From NCBI RefSeq assembly GCF_025144225.1, contig NZ_JALXXB010000003.1, forward strand, positions 1-64,000: a stretch of DNA of 64,000 nucleotides, given 5' to 3'. Below the pieces are notes generated by a model. The model was not told the origin of the DNA. It did not search any database and saw only the letters and a program-made list of their open reading frames with translations. Shown here piece by piece: positions 9,476 through 19,585 of the stretch (the stretch's first letter is position 1; each line of letters starts with the position of its first letter). This DNA is from Aestuariimicrobium sp. p3-SID1156. GTDB lineage: Bacteria > Actinomycetota > Actinomycetes > Propionibacteriales > Propionibacteriaceae. The position numbers were made by a program, and so were the translations under genes.

Positions 9476-9814
9476 TCAGCCGAAGGGGTCGTTGCGGTGC
9501 AGTTCGAGCCGCTCGGCCAGCAGGTCTTCCAGGTCGGGGATGCTGCGACGCTCGATGAGCATGTCCCAGTGGGTTCGCGGCGGCTTCTCGTTCTTCTCCT
9601 CCGGGACCGAACCGTCGCTGCGCTTGGCCACCCGACCGCAGCGCGGGCACTCCCACTCCAGAGGCAGCTCAGCCTCGGTGGAAAAAGTCAGGTCGAAGTG
9701 ATGGCCCTGTTCGCAGTCGAAACCGATCTGTCGACGCTCAGCAAACTCGATGCCCTCTTCGTCTTCGAAGCTCTTCGAGCCGAGGCCCATTCCGCGAAGT
9801 CCGCGATCAGCCAT
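9476..9814 (-). CDS. rbpA: RNA polymerase-binding protein RbpA
   Basis: A 112-residue actinobacterial transcription factor that binds the primary sigma factor and RNA polymerase and stabilises the open complex. Visible parts are the zinc-fold core with CEQGH and CPRCG, the basic linker and the sigma-interacting helix IPDLEDLLAERLE at the C-terminus. A strong SD (GAGGAGGAA) precedes the ATG. A TAGATT -10 hexamer lies at 9841-9846, about 27 nt upstream of the start. This gene is one of the best clues that the host is an actinobacterium. Confidence 0.95.
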   Translation of the reverse strand: MADRGLRGMGLGSKSFEDEEGIEFAERRQIGFDCEQGHHFDLTFSTEAELPLEWECPRCGRVAKRSDGSVPEEKNEKPPRTHWDMLIERRSIPDLEDLLAERLELHRNDPFG

Positions 9815-9879
9815 GATTCCTCCTCCTCGCCAGTGCCCTCAATCTAGCGAGGTGGACCAAGCCCGGAGCGGAATTGCGA

Positions 9880-10659
9880 TCAGTCCCACATACCGCGACG
9901 CTGGAGGACCTCCTTGAGCAGGTCGGGGCGGTCACTCACCAGACCGTCGACACCCCAGTCGATCAACTCATCCATCTGCTGGGGGTCATCAATGGTCCAG
10001 ACATGGACCTGCTTGCCCCAGGCATGCGCCCGCCGGATGAACTCCGGCGTGACCACCTGGACCGTGCGTCCAGCGAGCTCGTGGCGAATGGGCACCTGGA
10101 AGGCGGCGCCGATCGGTGCCGGGCCATGGCCCAGCCGGGCAGCCAGGACGCCCGCCGAGACGCCGACCGGGCCACAGGAGGTGGCCACGCGTCCCCCGCT
10201 GGCAAGGCGGAAGCGGTGGAGACGCGTCTGACTGAAGGAACCGACGCACACCCGCTTCTCCGCGGCGTGGTGTCGCAGCAGGGACGCCAGCGGCTTCTCA
10301 GCCCCGGAGGCCTTGATGTCGATGTTGATGTTGACCTGGGGAAAGGCCTCCAGCAGCTCCTGGAGAGTGGGAACCTGCTCGGTGCCGATGCTGGCCTCGC
10401 GAACCTGGTCGAGGGTGAGCTCGGCGATGCGACCGGTGCGATCGGTGACCCGGTCGAGGGTGCTGTCGTGAAAGGCCACCAGGTGCCCGTCGCTGGTGAC
10501 GTGGACGTCGGTCTCCAGGTAGCGGTAGCCCAGGCTCACCGCATTGTGGAAGGCGACCATGGTGTTCTCGTGGCCAACGTTCAGTGGCAGCAGGGCGCCG
10601 CCACGGTGGGCCAGGGCAATGAAGCGGGCATCGAAGTAGGGCCACCTGCTGGCTTTCAC
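9880..10659 (-). CDS. Glycerophosphodiester phosphodiesterase
   Basis: A roughly 259-residue TIM-barrel enzyme of the GDPD family, hydrolysing glycerophosphodiesters to glycerol-3-phosphate and an alcohol. The active-site signature is split as usual: AHRGG, then HENTMVAF, LETDVHVTSDGH and VAFHDSTLDRVTD, which supply the catalytic His pair and the metal-binding Glu/Asp. VHVWTIDD and GVDGLVSDRPDLL mark the last strands. No signal peptide is seen, so it is probably cytosolic. The GTG at 10659 is preferred because GAGGGAG precedes it and homology starts soon after. It diverges from pdxY. Confidence 0.88.
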   Translation of the reverse strand: MKASRWPYFDARFIALAHRGGALLPLNVGHENTMVAFHNAVSLGYRYLETDVHVTSDGHLVAFHDSTLDRVTDRTGRIAELTLDQVREASIGTEQVPTLQELLEAFPQVNINIDIKASGAEKPLASLLRHHAAEKRVCVGSFSQTRLHRFRLASGGRVATSCGPVGVSAGVLAARLGHGPAPIGAAFQVPIRHELAGRTVQVVTPEFIRRAHAWGKQVHVWTIDDPQQMDELIDWGVDGLVSDRPDLLKEVLQRRGMWD

Positions 10660-10709
10660 GGTTCTCCCTCGGGGACGGCGTTGGACCGGCTGTGCAAGAA
10701 TCAAAGTTC

Positions 10710-11564
10710 GTGACGACCATTCTCTCGATCCAGTCAGCCGTAGCCTACGGGCACGCTGGCAACTCCTCGGCAGTCTTTCCCCTTCAACGCCTGGGTGTGG
10801 AGGTGTGGCCGGTCCACACGGTCACCTTCTCCAACCACACCGGCTACGGCGCCTGGCGAGGGCCGCTGATTCCTGCCAGCGACGTGCGCGAGGTCATCCT
10901 CGGCATCGATGATCGTGAGGTCCTCACCCAGTGCGACGCCGTGCTCACCGGCTACCAGGGCGCCCCCGAGGTCGGCCAGGTCATCCTCGAGGCCGTGGAG
11001 CTCGTCAAGAACCGCAACCCCAAAGCCGTCTACTGCTGCGACCCCGTGATGGGCGACGTGGGACGCGGCTTCTACGCGCGCCCGGGCATTCCTGAGTTCT
11101 TCCGGGACCATGTGGTTCCGGTGGCCGACATCCTCAGCCCCAACCTGTTCGAGCTCGAGTTCCTGGCCGGCGCCACCGTCAAGACCATGGACGACGTCCT
11201 GGCCGCTGCCCACACCCTTCGCGCCCGCGGCCCGAAGACCGTCCTGGTCACCTCCGTGGTGGTCGAGAGCGACCAGGAGCAGGTCATGCGCATGGTCGCG
11301 GTGGATGGCAACGAGGCCTGGCAGGTGGAGACCCCCATGATCGACCGTGCCTTCACCGGGTCGGGTGATCTCACCACGGCAACCTTCCTGGCCCACCTGC
11401 TGGCTGGCGACGGACTCAAGCGCTCGCTGGAGATGACTGCGGACACCGTGTACGGCATCCTCAAGGCCACCCATGACGCCGGCAGCGCGGAGCTGCTGCT
11501 GGTACAGGCGCAGGATGAATTGGTTGCTCCTACCAATAAATTCGAGGCTATTCCCACCACATGA
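10710..11564 (+). CDS. pdxY: Pyridoxal kinase PdxY
   Basis: A 284-residue ribokinase-family kinase that phosphorylates pyridoxal in vitamin B6 salvage. The N-terminal block ILSIQSAVAYGHAGNSSAVF and the CDPVMGD motif are diagnostic. The anion hole FTGSGDLTTA carries the catalytic Asp. GTG 10710 matches the family N-terminus; a GTG six codons upstream is also open. No clear SD is visible. The gene ends before a strong hairpin terminator. Confidence 0.92.
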   Translation: MTTILSIQSAVAYGHAGNSSAVFPLQRLGVEVWPVHTVTFSNHTGYGAWRGPLIPASDVREVILGIDDREVLTQCDAVLTGYQGAPEVGQVILEAVELVKNRNPKAVYCCDPVMGDVGRGFYARPGIPEFFRDHVVPVADILSPNLFELEFLAGATVKTMDDVLAAAHTLRARGPKTVLVTSVVVESDQEQVMRMVAVDGNEAWQVETPMIDRAFTGSGDLTTATFLAHLLAGDGLKRSLEMTADTVYGILKATHDAGSAELLLVQAQDELVAPTNKFEAIPTT

Positions 11565-11619
11565 CTCTCCATCGGCGTAGGGTCGCTGCCTAACAATGGC
11601 AACTGACACCACACACAAA

Positions 11620-11650
11620 ACTGCCGGCCACCATTCAGGTGGCCGGCAGT
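11620..11650. terminator. Bidirectional hairpin terminator between pdxY and murA
   Basis: Perfect 13-bp inverted repeat (11620-11632 and 11638-11650) around the 5-nt loop ATTCA. An A-run just upstream reads as a U-run on the minus strand. It separates the convergent pdxY and HTH-MurA genes. Confidence 0.85.
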
Positions 11651-11668
11651 CTCACGTCTCGACAGAGG

Positions 11669-13198
11669 TCACTCGTAGAAGACCTCAATGTTCGCGCCCA
11701 GGGCGTTCAGGCGACGAGGCAGGTCCTCGTAGCCACGGTTGATCATGTAGACGTCGCGCAGCACCGACTCACCCTTCGCGGCCAACGCAGCCAGCAGCAG
11801 GCAGACGGAGGGGCGAAGAGCTGGCGGGCAGACCATCTCGCGTCCACGCCAACGGGTCGGGCCCTTCACCTCGAGACGGTGAGGGTCCAGCAGCTTCACG
11901 TTCGCGCCCAGCTTGTTGAGGTCCAGCAAGTGGATGGCGCGGTTCTCGTAGACCCAGTCGTGGATCAGCGTCTCACCCTCGGCCACTGCGGCGATCACTG
12001 CGAAGAAGGGCAGGTTGTCGATGTTCAGGCCGGGGAAGGGCATCGGGTGGATCTTGTCCACCGGTGCCACCAAATGCGAGGGCCGCACAGTGACGTCGAC
12101 CAACCGGGTCTCCCCGTTGCCGGAGCGATACTCCTCACTCAGGGTGAAGTCCAGGCCCATCGACTGCAGGATCGCCAGCTCGATCTCGAGGAACTCGATC
12201 GGGCAACGGGTGATGGTCACCTCCGAGTCGGTCACGATCGCGGCAGTCAGCAGGCTCATCGCCTCGATCGGGTCTTCGGAGGGGTGGTACTCCACGTCAA
12301 CGTTGATCTCGTCCACGCCGGTCACGGTCAGCGTGGTGCTGCCGATGCCATCGATCTTCACGCCGAGCTTGGTCAGGAAGATGCACAGGTCCTGGACCAT
12401 GTAGTTGGGGGAGGCATTGCGCAACACCGTCGTGCCGGGCGCCATGGCGGCAGCCAGCAGCGCATTCTCGGTCACCGTGTCGCCGCGCTCGGTGAGCACG
12501 ATGCGACGGGTGGGGGAGGGGTCCTTCTCCACATGGGCGTTGTAGAAGCCCTCGGTGGCCTTGACATCCAGGCCGAAGGGCTTGAGCACCTGCACGTGCG
12601 GCTCGACGGTGCGCGAGCCCAGGTCGCAGCCACCCGCGTAGGGGAGCTGGAAGTTCGCGTGGTAGTGCAGCAGTGGACCCAGGAACATGATCACCGAGCG
12701 GGTACGGCGTGCGGCGTCCAGGTCCATGGCGTCCAGCTGCAGTTCCTCAGGGCGACGCAGGGTCAGGACGTGACGGTCCTCGCTCCACTCCGCCTCCACA
12801 CCGATGCTCTCCAGCACCTCGAGGATCCGGTTGACCTCCTCGATGCGCGCAATCCCGACCAACCGGGTCGTGCCCCTGTTGATCAGGGACGCACACAGCA
12901 GCGCGACAGCCGCGTTCTTTGACGACCTCACCTCAATCGAGCCGCTCAGCCTCGTCTCACCCTGGATACGCAGGTTCATGGCGCGGCTGGAAGTCGCAGG
13001 GGAGATCAGGGGGCTGTCCAGGGCGGTGGCGATCTTGTTGACCATGTCGAGGGTCAGATTCTGGCCGCCGGCCTCGATGCGTCCGATGGCGCTCTGGGAG
13101 GTCGAGAGAAGATCGGCCAGTTCCTGCTGGGTCAAACCGCGCTGCTTGCGCGCGTCCCGAATCATTCGGCCGATGCTGGGCGCCGAGGTATCAGTCAT
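11669..13198 (-). CDS. murA: XRE helix-turn-helix/UDP-GlcNAc 1-carboxyvinyltransferase fusion
   Basis: A 509-residue protein with an N-terminal Cro/C1-type HTH (about 10-65, [21 protein letters not shown]) joined to a complete EPSP-synthase-fold MurA domain (about 75-505). MurA transfers enolpyruvate from PEP to UDP-GlcNAc, the first step of peptidoglycan synthesis. Catalytic features persist: the Lys-Asn pair in SSKNAA, the Cys of AGGCDLGSR corresponding to MurA Cys115, and the Asp in NIDNLPFF corresponding to Asp305. The HTH suggests DNA binding, perhaps autoregulation, but this is inference. ATG 13198 has GGTGG 5 nt upstream. Homologous fusions occur in other actinobacteria and a second, ordinary MurA may exist elsewhere. 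Confidence 0.88.
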   Translation of the reverse strand: MTDTSAPSIGRMIRDARKQRGLTQQELADLLSTSQSAIGRIEAGGQNLTLDMVNKIATALDSPLISPATSSRAMNLRIQGETRLSGSIEVRSSKNAAVALLCASLINRGTTRLVGIARIEEVNRILEVLESIGVEAEWSEDRHVLTLRRPEELQLDAMDLDAARRTRSVIMFLGPLLHYHANFQLPYAGGCDLGSRTVEPHVQVLKPFGLDVKATEGFYNAHVEKDPSPTRRIVLTERGDTVTENALLAAAMAPGTTVLRNASPNYMVQDLCIFLTKLGVKIDGIGSTTLTVTGVDEINVDVEYHPSEDPIEAMSLLTAAIVTDSEVTITRCPIEFLEIELAILQSMGLDFTLSEEYRSGNGETRLVDVTVRPSHLVAPVDKIHPMPFPGLNIDNLPFFAVIAAVAEGETLIHDWVYENRAIHLLDLNKLGANVKLLDPHRLEVKGPTRWRGREMVCPPALRPSVCLLLAALAAKGESVLRDVYMINRGYEDLPRRLNALGANIEVFYE

Positions 13199-13310
13199 GG
13201 TTCCACCATAACTCACACGTGAGATATTTCAGCATCGGCAGAGGGGGGAGTGTCTCGCGTCCTCACCAATCGGCGTGCCGAAGCCGTCGGTGGCGGCCCG
13301 CGCCGGGCAC

Positions 13311-13316
13311 TAGAGT
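13311..13316 (+). promoter_or_regulatory. -10 box of a likely leaderless lpdA promoter
   Basis: TAGAGT ends 7 nt before the lpdA ATG (13324). That puts the expected transcription start at or next to the start codon. No convincing SD is present. No -35 match is claimed. Confidence 0.55.
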
Positions 13317-13323
13317 GGTGCCC

Positions 13324-14724
<1,401 letters not shown>

Positions 14725-14743
14725 GGACGCCAGTAGCCAGACA

Positions 14744-14773
14744 AAGCCCGGTTCCTCCCAGAGGGCCGGGCTT
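14744..14773. terminator. Bidirectional terminator after lpdA
   Basis: AAGCCCGG (14744-14751) pairs with CCGGGCTT (14766-14773). An inner CCTC/GAGG pairing extends the stem. It lies between lpdA and the convergent ABC permease gene. Confidence 0.8.
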
Positions 14774-14821
14774 CGTGTGGTGGCGGCATCGCCGGTGGGC
14801 CATGGTCGCCGGCTGGCGAGC

Positions 14822-15631
14822 TCAGCTGGTGATGTCCCTGCTGGTGAAGCGCGCCCAGGCTGCTGCGAGGAACACGGCCATCCAGCCGAGGGCGACCAGG
14901 ACGCCGTTGCGCATCTGCGTCCAGTAGATCGGGTCGCGCATCAGGTCGACGAAGCTCTGGACACGGGTGGTCAGCAACCAGGGACGCAACCACTCCAGTT
15001 CGGGTACTGCCTGGGCGATGCCCATCAGCGCCACGACCACCATCACCCCGATACTCACGGCCACGGGCTGGTCCACCAGCGTGGAGAAGAACAGTCCGAT
15101 GGCGGCGATCGCCCAGAGGATCACGCTCACGTAGGCACCTGCCAATAGCAGTCGACCGAGGCTGTCCCAGAAGCCGATCCTGGACCCGGACAGGGTGGCG
15201 GTCTCACCGGCACCGAACACGGCCACGCCGAGGATGCCCCCCACCAGAAGAACGATGCCCACGCCCATCACGGCGCCGATCATCAGGGACAGGTACTTCA
15301 CGACCAGCAGCCGCGTCCTGGCGACGGGGACGGTCAGCAGGTAGCGCAGCGTCCCCTGGTTGGCCTCGCCCGCGATCGCATCGCCCGAGAGCATCGCAAC
15401 GGCCAGCGGGAGGAAGAGCACCGCCTCGGCGAACAGGGCCGTCAGCGGCACGACGAGGCCGTTGGTGAGGCCGCCGACGATATCAGGTCCACCTCCGGCT
15501 CGCGACGACTGGTACATCCCGATCGTCACCATCAGGGGAACCAGCGCCAGGACGCCGAGACCCAGGCGATTGCGCCATCGGCTGAGCATCAGGCCGAGCT
15601 CGGACCTCAACAGCCCCAGGTCACGCCACAT
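14822..15631 (-). CDS. ABC-2 type transporter permease
   Basis: A 269-residue membrane subunit with about six transmembrane segments, beginning MWRDLGLLRSELGLML. The ABC-2 style region is AGEANQGTLRYLLTVPVARTR. The ATG at 15631 overlaps the ATPase gene by 11 bp, so the two are translationally coupled. The frame runs open upstream into the ATPase gene without homology. Substrate unknown; the operon also encodes a LolA-like protein. Confidence 0.88.
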   Translation of the reverse strand: MWRDLGLLRSELGLMLSRWRNRLGLGVLALVPLMVTIGMYQSSRAGGGPDIVGGLTNGLVVPLTALFAEAVLFLPLAVAMLSGDAIAGEANQGTLRYLLTVPVARTRLLVVKYLSLMIGAVMGVGIVLLVGGILGVAVFGAGETATLSGSRIGFWDSLGRLLLAGAYVSVILWAIAAIGLFFSTLVDQPVAVSIGVMVVVALMGIAQAVPELEWLRPWLLTTRVQSFVDLMRDPIYWTQMRNGVLVALGWMAVFLAAAWARFTSRDITS

Positions 15632-16556
15632 CGAAGCCCTCCCCGGTGAGCTGGACGAACAGGTCCTCGAGCCCCTGCCCCTCCACGGCGAAGCCGCGCA
15701 CTCTGACGCCTGCCTCCACGAGGGCGGCGACCAGCCGCTCGGGAGCGGGATCGGCCGGCATCGGGCCGGTGACGATCGGGCCCTCACTGGTGGCGTCACC
15801 GAGGCCCAGCGACGTGAGGACGCCGAGAGCCAGCTCGGGGTCGGGCGTCTCGACGCGCAGCCGTGCGGTGGCCTGCTGCTTGAGCCCTGACAATGTGTCC
15901 TGCGCGATCAAGCGACCACGGCTCATCACGCCGACATGGCTGCACATCTGCTCAACCTCGCTCAGCAGGTGGCTGCTCACCAGCACTGTCGTCCCGTCCT
16001 GGGCGAGCGAGGAGACCAGGTGGCGGACCTCGCGCGTGCCCTGTGGATCGAGGCCATTGGTGGGCTCGTCGAGCACCAGCAGGTCGTGGGGCTGCATCAG
16101 GGCGGCGGCAATGCCGAGCCTCTGCTTCATCCCCAGCGAATAGTTCTTGAACTTCTTGGACGCGGCCGCGGTCAGCCCGACCCGTTCGAGTGCCTCGCCC
16201 ATCCGCCGGCCACGGGTACGGGGATCAGCGGTGCGGTCGGCGGCGTCGAGGCGCGCCAGGTTGGCGCGTCCGCTGAGATGACCGTGCATCGCCGGACCCT
16301 CGATCAGCGCGCCGACGCGGGGGAGTGCGAGCTGCAGCTCCCCGGGCACCTCGTGACCGAGCACCTGGGCAGCCCCTGCGGTCGGCTTGACCAGACCGAG
16401 CAACATTCGGATCGTCGTGGTCTTGCCCGAGCCGTTGGGGCCCAGGAAGCCGTAGACGGCGCCAGCGGGAACGACCAGATCGATGCCGTCAACAGCAGTC
16501 CTGGAACCGAACCTCTTCGTCAGACCGGTACTGCGGACAGCCAGTGGGTCCGTCAC
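15621..16556 (-). CDS. ABC transporter ATP-binding protein
   Basis: A 311-residue ATPase of the DrrA/CcmA-like exporter class. It shows Walker A GPNGSGKTT, signature YSLGMKQRLGIAAAL, Walker B LLVLDEPTNGLDP and switch His in VLVSSHLLSEVE. The C-terminal extension (about 225-311) is typical of ABC-2 exporters. The start is GTG 16556, giving a 4-nt GTGA overlap with the upstream LolA-like gene. It works with the following permease. Confidence 0.92.
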   Translation of the reverse strand: MTDPLAVRSTGLTKRFGSRTAVDGIDLVVPAGAVYGFLGPNGSGKTTTIRMLLGLVKPTAGAAQVLGHEVPGELQLALPRVGALIEGPAMHGHLSGRANLARLDAADRTADPRTRGRRMGEALERVGLTAAASKKFKNYSLGMKQRLGIAAALMQPHDLLVLDEPTNGLDPQGTREVRHLVSSLAQDGTTVLVSSHLLSEVEQMCSHVGVMSRGRLIAQDTLSGLKQQATARLRVETPDPELALGVLTSLGLGDATSEGPIVTGPMPADPAPERLVAALVEAGVRVRGFAVEGQGLEDLFVQLTGEGFDVA

Positions 16557-17623
16557 GTCAGGGCGGCGTAGAGCAGAGAGGGCTGCACAGCGCCCACAGC
16601 CATGCGTCCGTCGTCGGTGATGAGGATCGACACCAGCGCGGTATTCACCAGATGTCCCCGACCCCAGTCGCCGCTGACGACGGGGAACTGGCCGAGCAGC
16701 TCGGTGACCGCAGCATCGTCGGTGGGTACGGGTGAGCCGGTCGTGACCACCAGGACGCGTTCCCAATCCTGGCCAACGATCGTGACGTCCTTGTGGTACC
16801 GCTGTGCAGGGGTGGGCATGCCCGGCATCGGGAGGTTGTCGGCCTCGGTGACCGTCACGCGCTTGCCAGGGGTGAAGCGGAACAGCTTCGGATCCGGGGT
16901 GCCCAGGGTCAGCGAGGTGTAGCCGACAGTGACCGCAGGAGCCGAGGCGCCACGTGCAGTGATCAGGACCCGCAGGGGCAGCTTGGTGGTGTGATCAATC
17001 GCCAGCTTGATTTGCCCGATCTTCGTGTTCGCGGATGTGGGGCTGAGCACCAGCTGGTGGGCGGGGCGCCCGGCGACCGTGGTGGAGGCCTCGGTGGTCA
17101 CGACCGTGCTGGGCTCCACAGCGGCCAGCACGCGCTTCGCGATGGTCTCGGGGGTTGGGGCTTCAGGTACGGGCACTTCCCTCCGCGAACCCTTGGCGCC
17201 CCTGTGGGAGACGTGAACGGCTTCGCGCGTGGCGCTGTCCCAAAGCCAGGAGTCGGTGGGGTTGTGCACCAGCGTCATCTCCTGGTGGCCCTGCACCTTG
17301 GCGATGCGGAAGGACTGCTTGGCGTCTGTCCACACTCGCCAGGTATGGGTGCCGGTCAGCATCGACAGGGGATCGCCTCCAGTGCCCTGTCCCAGGTCAG
17401 GGAGGCTGGGCAGGCCGAGATTCATGGTCTGGGTGACGGTGCCGGACAGCGCCCGCGGCTCCGCTCCGGCCAGGTCGGCCAGCAGTTGTTCTGCGGTACG
17501 GGGCTCCAGGCCGGGATCGGCGGAGGCGACACGCTGCACCACACCCGGAGCCGTGACCACCAGGCCCAGGGTGAGCAGGGGAGCGATCCAACGCAGGGAC
17601 GGGCGGCGCTGCAGCAGATTCAT
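16553..17623 (-). CDS. LolA-like secreted protein (RseB/DUF2092 type fold)
   Basis: A 356-residue exported protein with an N-terminal membrane segment or signal peptide (about 11-34) and no lipobox cysteine. The mature part has the repeated beta-strand pattern of LolA/LppX/RseB-like half-barrel proteins, with blocks RALSGTVTQTMNLG and ITKLPLRVLI-like strands (TTKLPLRVLITARG). Such proteins bind hydrophobic molecules. It is the first gene of an operon with an ABC ATPase and permease, overlapping the ATPase start by 4 nt, which suggests delivery of a lipid or lipoprotein-like cargo. Ligand unknown. Start ATG 17623 follows GAGGAG. Confidence 0.75.
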   Translation of the reverse strand: MNLLQRRPSLRWIAPLLTLGLVVTAPGVVQRVASADPGLEPRTAEQLLADLAGAEPRALSGTVTQTMNLGLPSLPDLGQGTGGDPLSMLTGTHTWRVWTDAKQSFRIAKVQGHQEMTLVHNPTDSWLWDSATREAVHVSHRGAKGSRREVPVPEAPTPETIAKRVLAAVEPSTVVTTEASTTVAGRPAHQLVLSPTSANTKIGQIKLAIDHTTKLPLRVLITARGASAPAVTVGYTSLTLGTPDPKLFRFTPGKRVTVTEADNLPMPGMPTPAQRYHKDVTIVGQDWERVLVVTTGSPVPTDDAAVTELLGQFPVVSGDWGRGHLVNTALVSILITDDGRMAVGAVQPSLLYAALT

Positions 17624-17748
17624 GCCCCCATTGTGCTCCTCGCGTCCACTTCGCACATCAGACCCGGGTCTGGCTTGTCGGGGACCATGGGGTGAGTGGG
17701 CGGGCGACCGGCGGCACCCGCGAGTCCCTGTGCCGTACTCCCGACGCG

Positions 17749-17754
17749 TAGTCT
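17749..17754 (+). promoter_or_regulatory. -10 box of a likely leaderless promoter
   Basis: TAGTCT ends 7 nt before the aldo/keto reductase ATG (17762). The spacing matches actinobacterial leaderless starts. Confidence 0.5.
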
Positions 17755-17761
17755 CGGATCC

Positions 17762-18649
17762 ATGAGCATTCAGCAGCGCAGGATTGGCCAGTTCTCCGTC
17801 TCCCCGATCGGTCTGGGAGCGATGCCCGTCTCAATGGCGCGGGAGCCGCGTCCGCTGGAGGACGACGCAGTCACCACAATCCACGCCGCCCTGGACGCCG
17901 GCATCACCTTGATCGACACCGCCGACATCTACGCCCCCAGTTGGGACACGATGGGTCACAACGAGCGCATCGTCGCCCGCGCGCTGGAGACCTGGGGCGG
18001 GGACCGCGACAGCATCGTCGTCGCCACCAAGGGCGGTATCACGCGCAGTGAGGGCGAGAAGTGGGGACGTGACGGATCGCCGGAGTATCTCCGTTCTGCG
18101 GTCGAGAAGTCGCTGCGCAACCTGAAGGTCGATGCCATCGACCTCTACTACTGGCATCGCCCCGACCGTCACCTGCTCTACGCCGACTGCATCCAGGTCT
18201 TCAAGGAGCTGAAGCAGGAGGGCAAGATCAAGGAGATCGGGGTGTCCAACGCCAATGTGGAAGAGCTCGACCTCACGGTCGAAGTGCTCGGTGAGGGTGA
18301 ACTCGCCGCCGTGCAGAACGAGTTCTCGCCCCGCTTCCACCACACCTCGCTGCCGGAGCTGACGTGGTGTGGGGAGCGCGGGGTTGCCTTCCTGCCCTTC
18401 TCACCGCTGGGCGGTACCGGTGGGGACGCCAAGAAGGTTGGCGAGAAGTACCCGTCAGTTGCTGAGGTGGCGTCCGAGCGAGGGGTCAGCCCCCAGCAGG
18501 TCGTTCTGGCCTGGGAACTCGCCCAGGGCGATCACGTCATCCCGATCCCGGGCGCATCCCGCCCGGCCTCGATCATCGACTCGGCGAAGGCCATGGATCT
18601 GGAGCTCAGCGAGCACGACCTGCAGCGGCTCAACGCACTGCTGGGGTGA
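17762..18649 (+). CDS. Aldo/keto reductase
   Basis: A 295-residue NADPH-dependent oxidoreductase with an (alpha/beta)8 barrel. The catalytic tetrad is present: Asp in LIDTADIYAPS, the Tyr of the same motif, Lys in VVATKGGI and His in DLYYWHRPD. The cofactor end is VIPIPGASRPASI. The 3' end overlaps the convergent DUF2871 gene by 20 bp. The substrate is not predictable; it resembles general-stress or sugar-aldehyde reductases. Confidence 0.9.
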   Translation: MSIQQRRIGQFSVSPIGLGAMPVSMAREPRPLEDDAVTTIHAALDAGITLIDTADIYAPSWDTMGHNERIVARALETWGGDRDSIVVATKGGITRSEGEKWGRDGSPEYLRSAVEKSLRNLKVDAIDLYYWHRPDRHLLYADCIQVFKELKQEGKIKEIGVSNANVEELDLTVEVLGEGELAAVQNEFSPRFHHTSLPELTWCGERGVAFLPFSPLGGTGGDAKKVGEKYPSVAEVASERGVSPQQVVLAWELAQGDHVIPIPGASRPASIIDSAKAMDLELSEHDLQRLNALLG

Positions 18650-19070
18650 CCTCTGCCGCGTGGTGTTCCTTCAGCGCCTGACCGATGGCGAGGAAGATCA
18701 TCGCCAGGGCCGCCGTGATGCCCATGTGGCCCAGACCGGAGACACCGGCCAGTGCGGCACTCTCGGGGTTACCGGTGCCGAGCACCTGCATGGTGCCGCG
18801 AGCGATCATGGTGCCGACGGTGACGACCAGCGAGGCGGTGTAGGTCCAGATGCCGTAACTGAACAGCTTGCGGTCCAGGTGGAGCACCATCGAGATGGCG
18901 AACAGGACCAGCATCATCAGCATGCCCAGGGCCAGCGAGTGGGTGTGACTCACCGACAGCTGGGTCTGCCCGCTGAAGTCGCGGGAGTTGGTCAGGGTGC
19001 GGTAGTAGAGGCCTGCGACCAGGCCGACGCCGGTCCAGCTGGCGGCGAGGCGGTAGAGGATGCGAGTCAT
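18630..19070 (-). CDS. DUF2871 family membrane protein
   Basis: A 146-residue protein with four transmembrane segments and the blocks GLYYRTLTNSRDFSG and SVSHTHSLALGM, consistent with DUF2871. Two His residues in the HTH block resemble heme or metal ligands, but this is only a suggestion. Start ATG 19070 follows AAAGGGCG. A TAGCGT -10-like hexamer lies about 32 nt upstream. It is divergent from the Nudix gene. Confidence 0.8.
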   Translation of the reverse strand: MTRILYRLAASWTGVGLVAGLYYRTLTNSRDFSGQTQLSVSHTHSLALGMLMMLVLFAISMVLHLDRKLFSYGIWTYTASLVVTVGTMIARGTMQVLGTGNPESAALAGVSGLGHMGITAALAMIFLAIGQALKEHHAAEVTPAVR

Positions 19071-19162
19071 GCGTCGCCCTTTCTGTCGAACGTGATGCCT
19101 CCACGCTAGGAAAGAGGGTGCGCGATGGCCATCGCCGCCTGTCAGTCGTTGGGTTGACACCC

Positions 19163-19168
19163 TAGGTT
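19163..19168 (+). promoter_or_regulatory. -10 box of a likely leaderless promoter
   Basis: TAGGTT ends 6 nt before the Nudix ATG (19175). A TTGACA at 19154-19159 is too close (3 nt) to serve as its -35. Confidence 0.5.
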
Positions 19169-19174
19169 GGAGCC

Positions 19175-19585
19175 ATGGCTGCCCGAACCCTCGTCGTCGC
19201 CGGTGTCCTCGTCCGCGGGGGCAAGGTACTGGCGGCTCGTCGCCGCTACCCGCCGGCGCTGGCCGGCAAATGGGAGTTCCCCGGCGGCAAGGCCGAACCG
19301 GGGGAGTCGCCTGAAGCCGCACTAGCGCGGGAGTTGCTCGAGGAACTCGGTGTCCGCGTCATCGTCGGCGAGGAGCTTCCCGGCCCCCAGAATGGGGTCT
19401 GGCCAATCAATGACGCCCTGGACATGCGGGCGTACTGGTGCCGCGGGGAGGTCACTGCGTCCCACGGGATCGCGCATGACCGGCTGGCGTGGGTGCCCTG
19501 GCAGGACGTGCCCAGCCTGGACTGGTTACCGGCCGACATCATCCTGGCCGCCCTGGTCGCCGACCGGGTTAGGGTGGGGCTGTGA
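19175..19585 (+). CDS. Nudix hydrolase, MutT-like
   Basis: A 136-residue Nudix hydrolase. The Nudix box is complete: GGKAEPGESPEAAL followed by ARELLEELGV (about 33-56), including the REllEE metal-binding core. The overall form, with WEFPGGK before the box, resembles MutT-type (deoxy)nucleoside triphosphate sanitising enzymes such as 8-oxo-dGTPases. The stop overlaps the next gene by 4 nt (GTGA). Confidence 0.88.
   Translation: MAARTLVVAGVLVRGGKVLAARRRYPPALAGKWEFPGGKAEPGESPEAALARELLEELGVRVIVGEELPGPQNGVWPINDALDMRAYWCRGEVTASHGIAHDRLAWVPWQDVPSLDWLPADIILAALVADRVRVGL

Noticed and set aside
19154..19159. A perfect TTGACA as a -35 box for the Nudix operon.
   Set aside because: Only 3 nt separate it from the TAGGTT hexamer; no -10 at 16-18 nt spacing lies upstream of the start codon.
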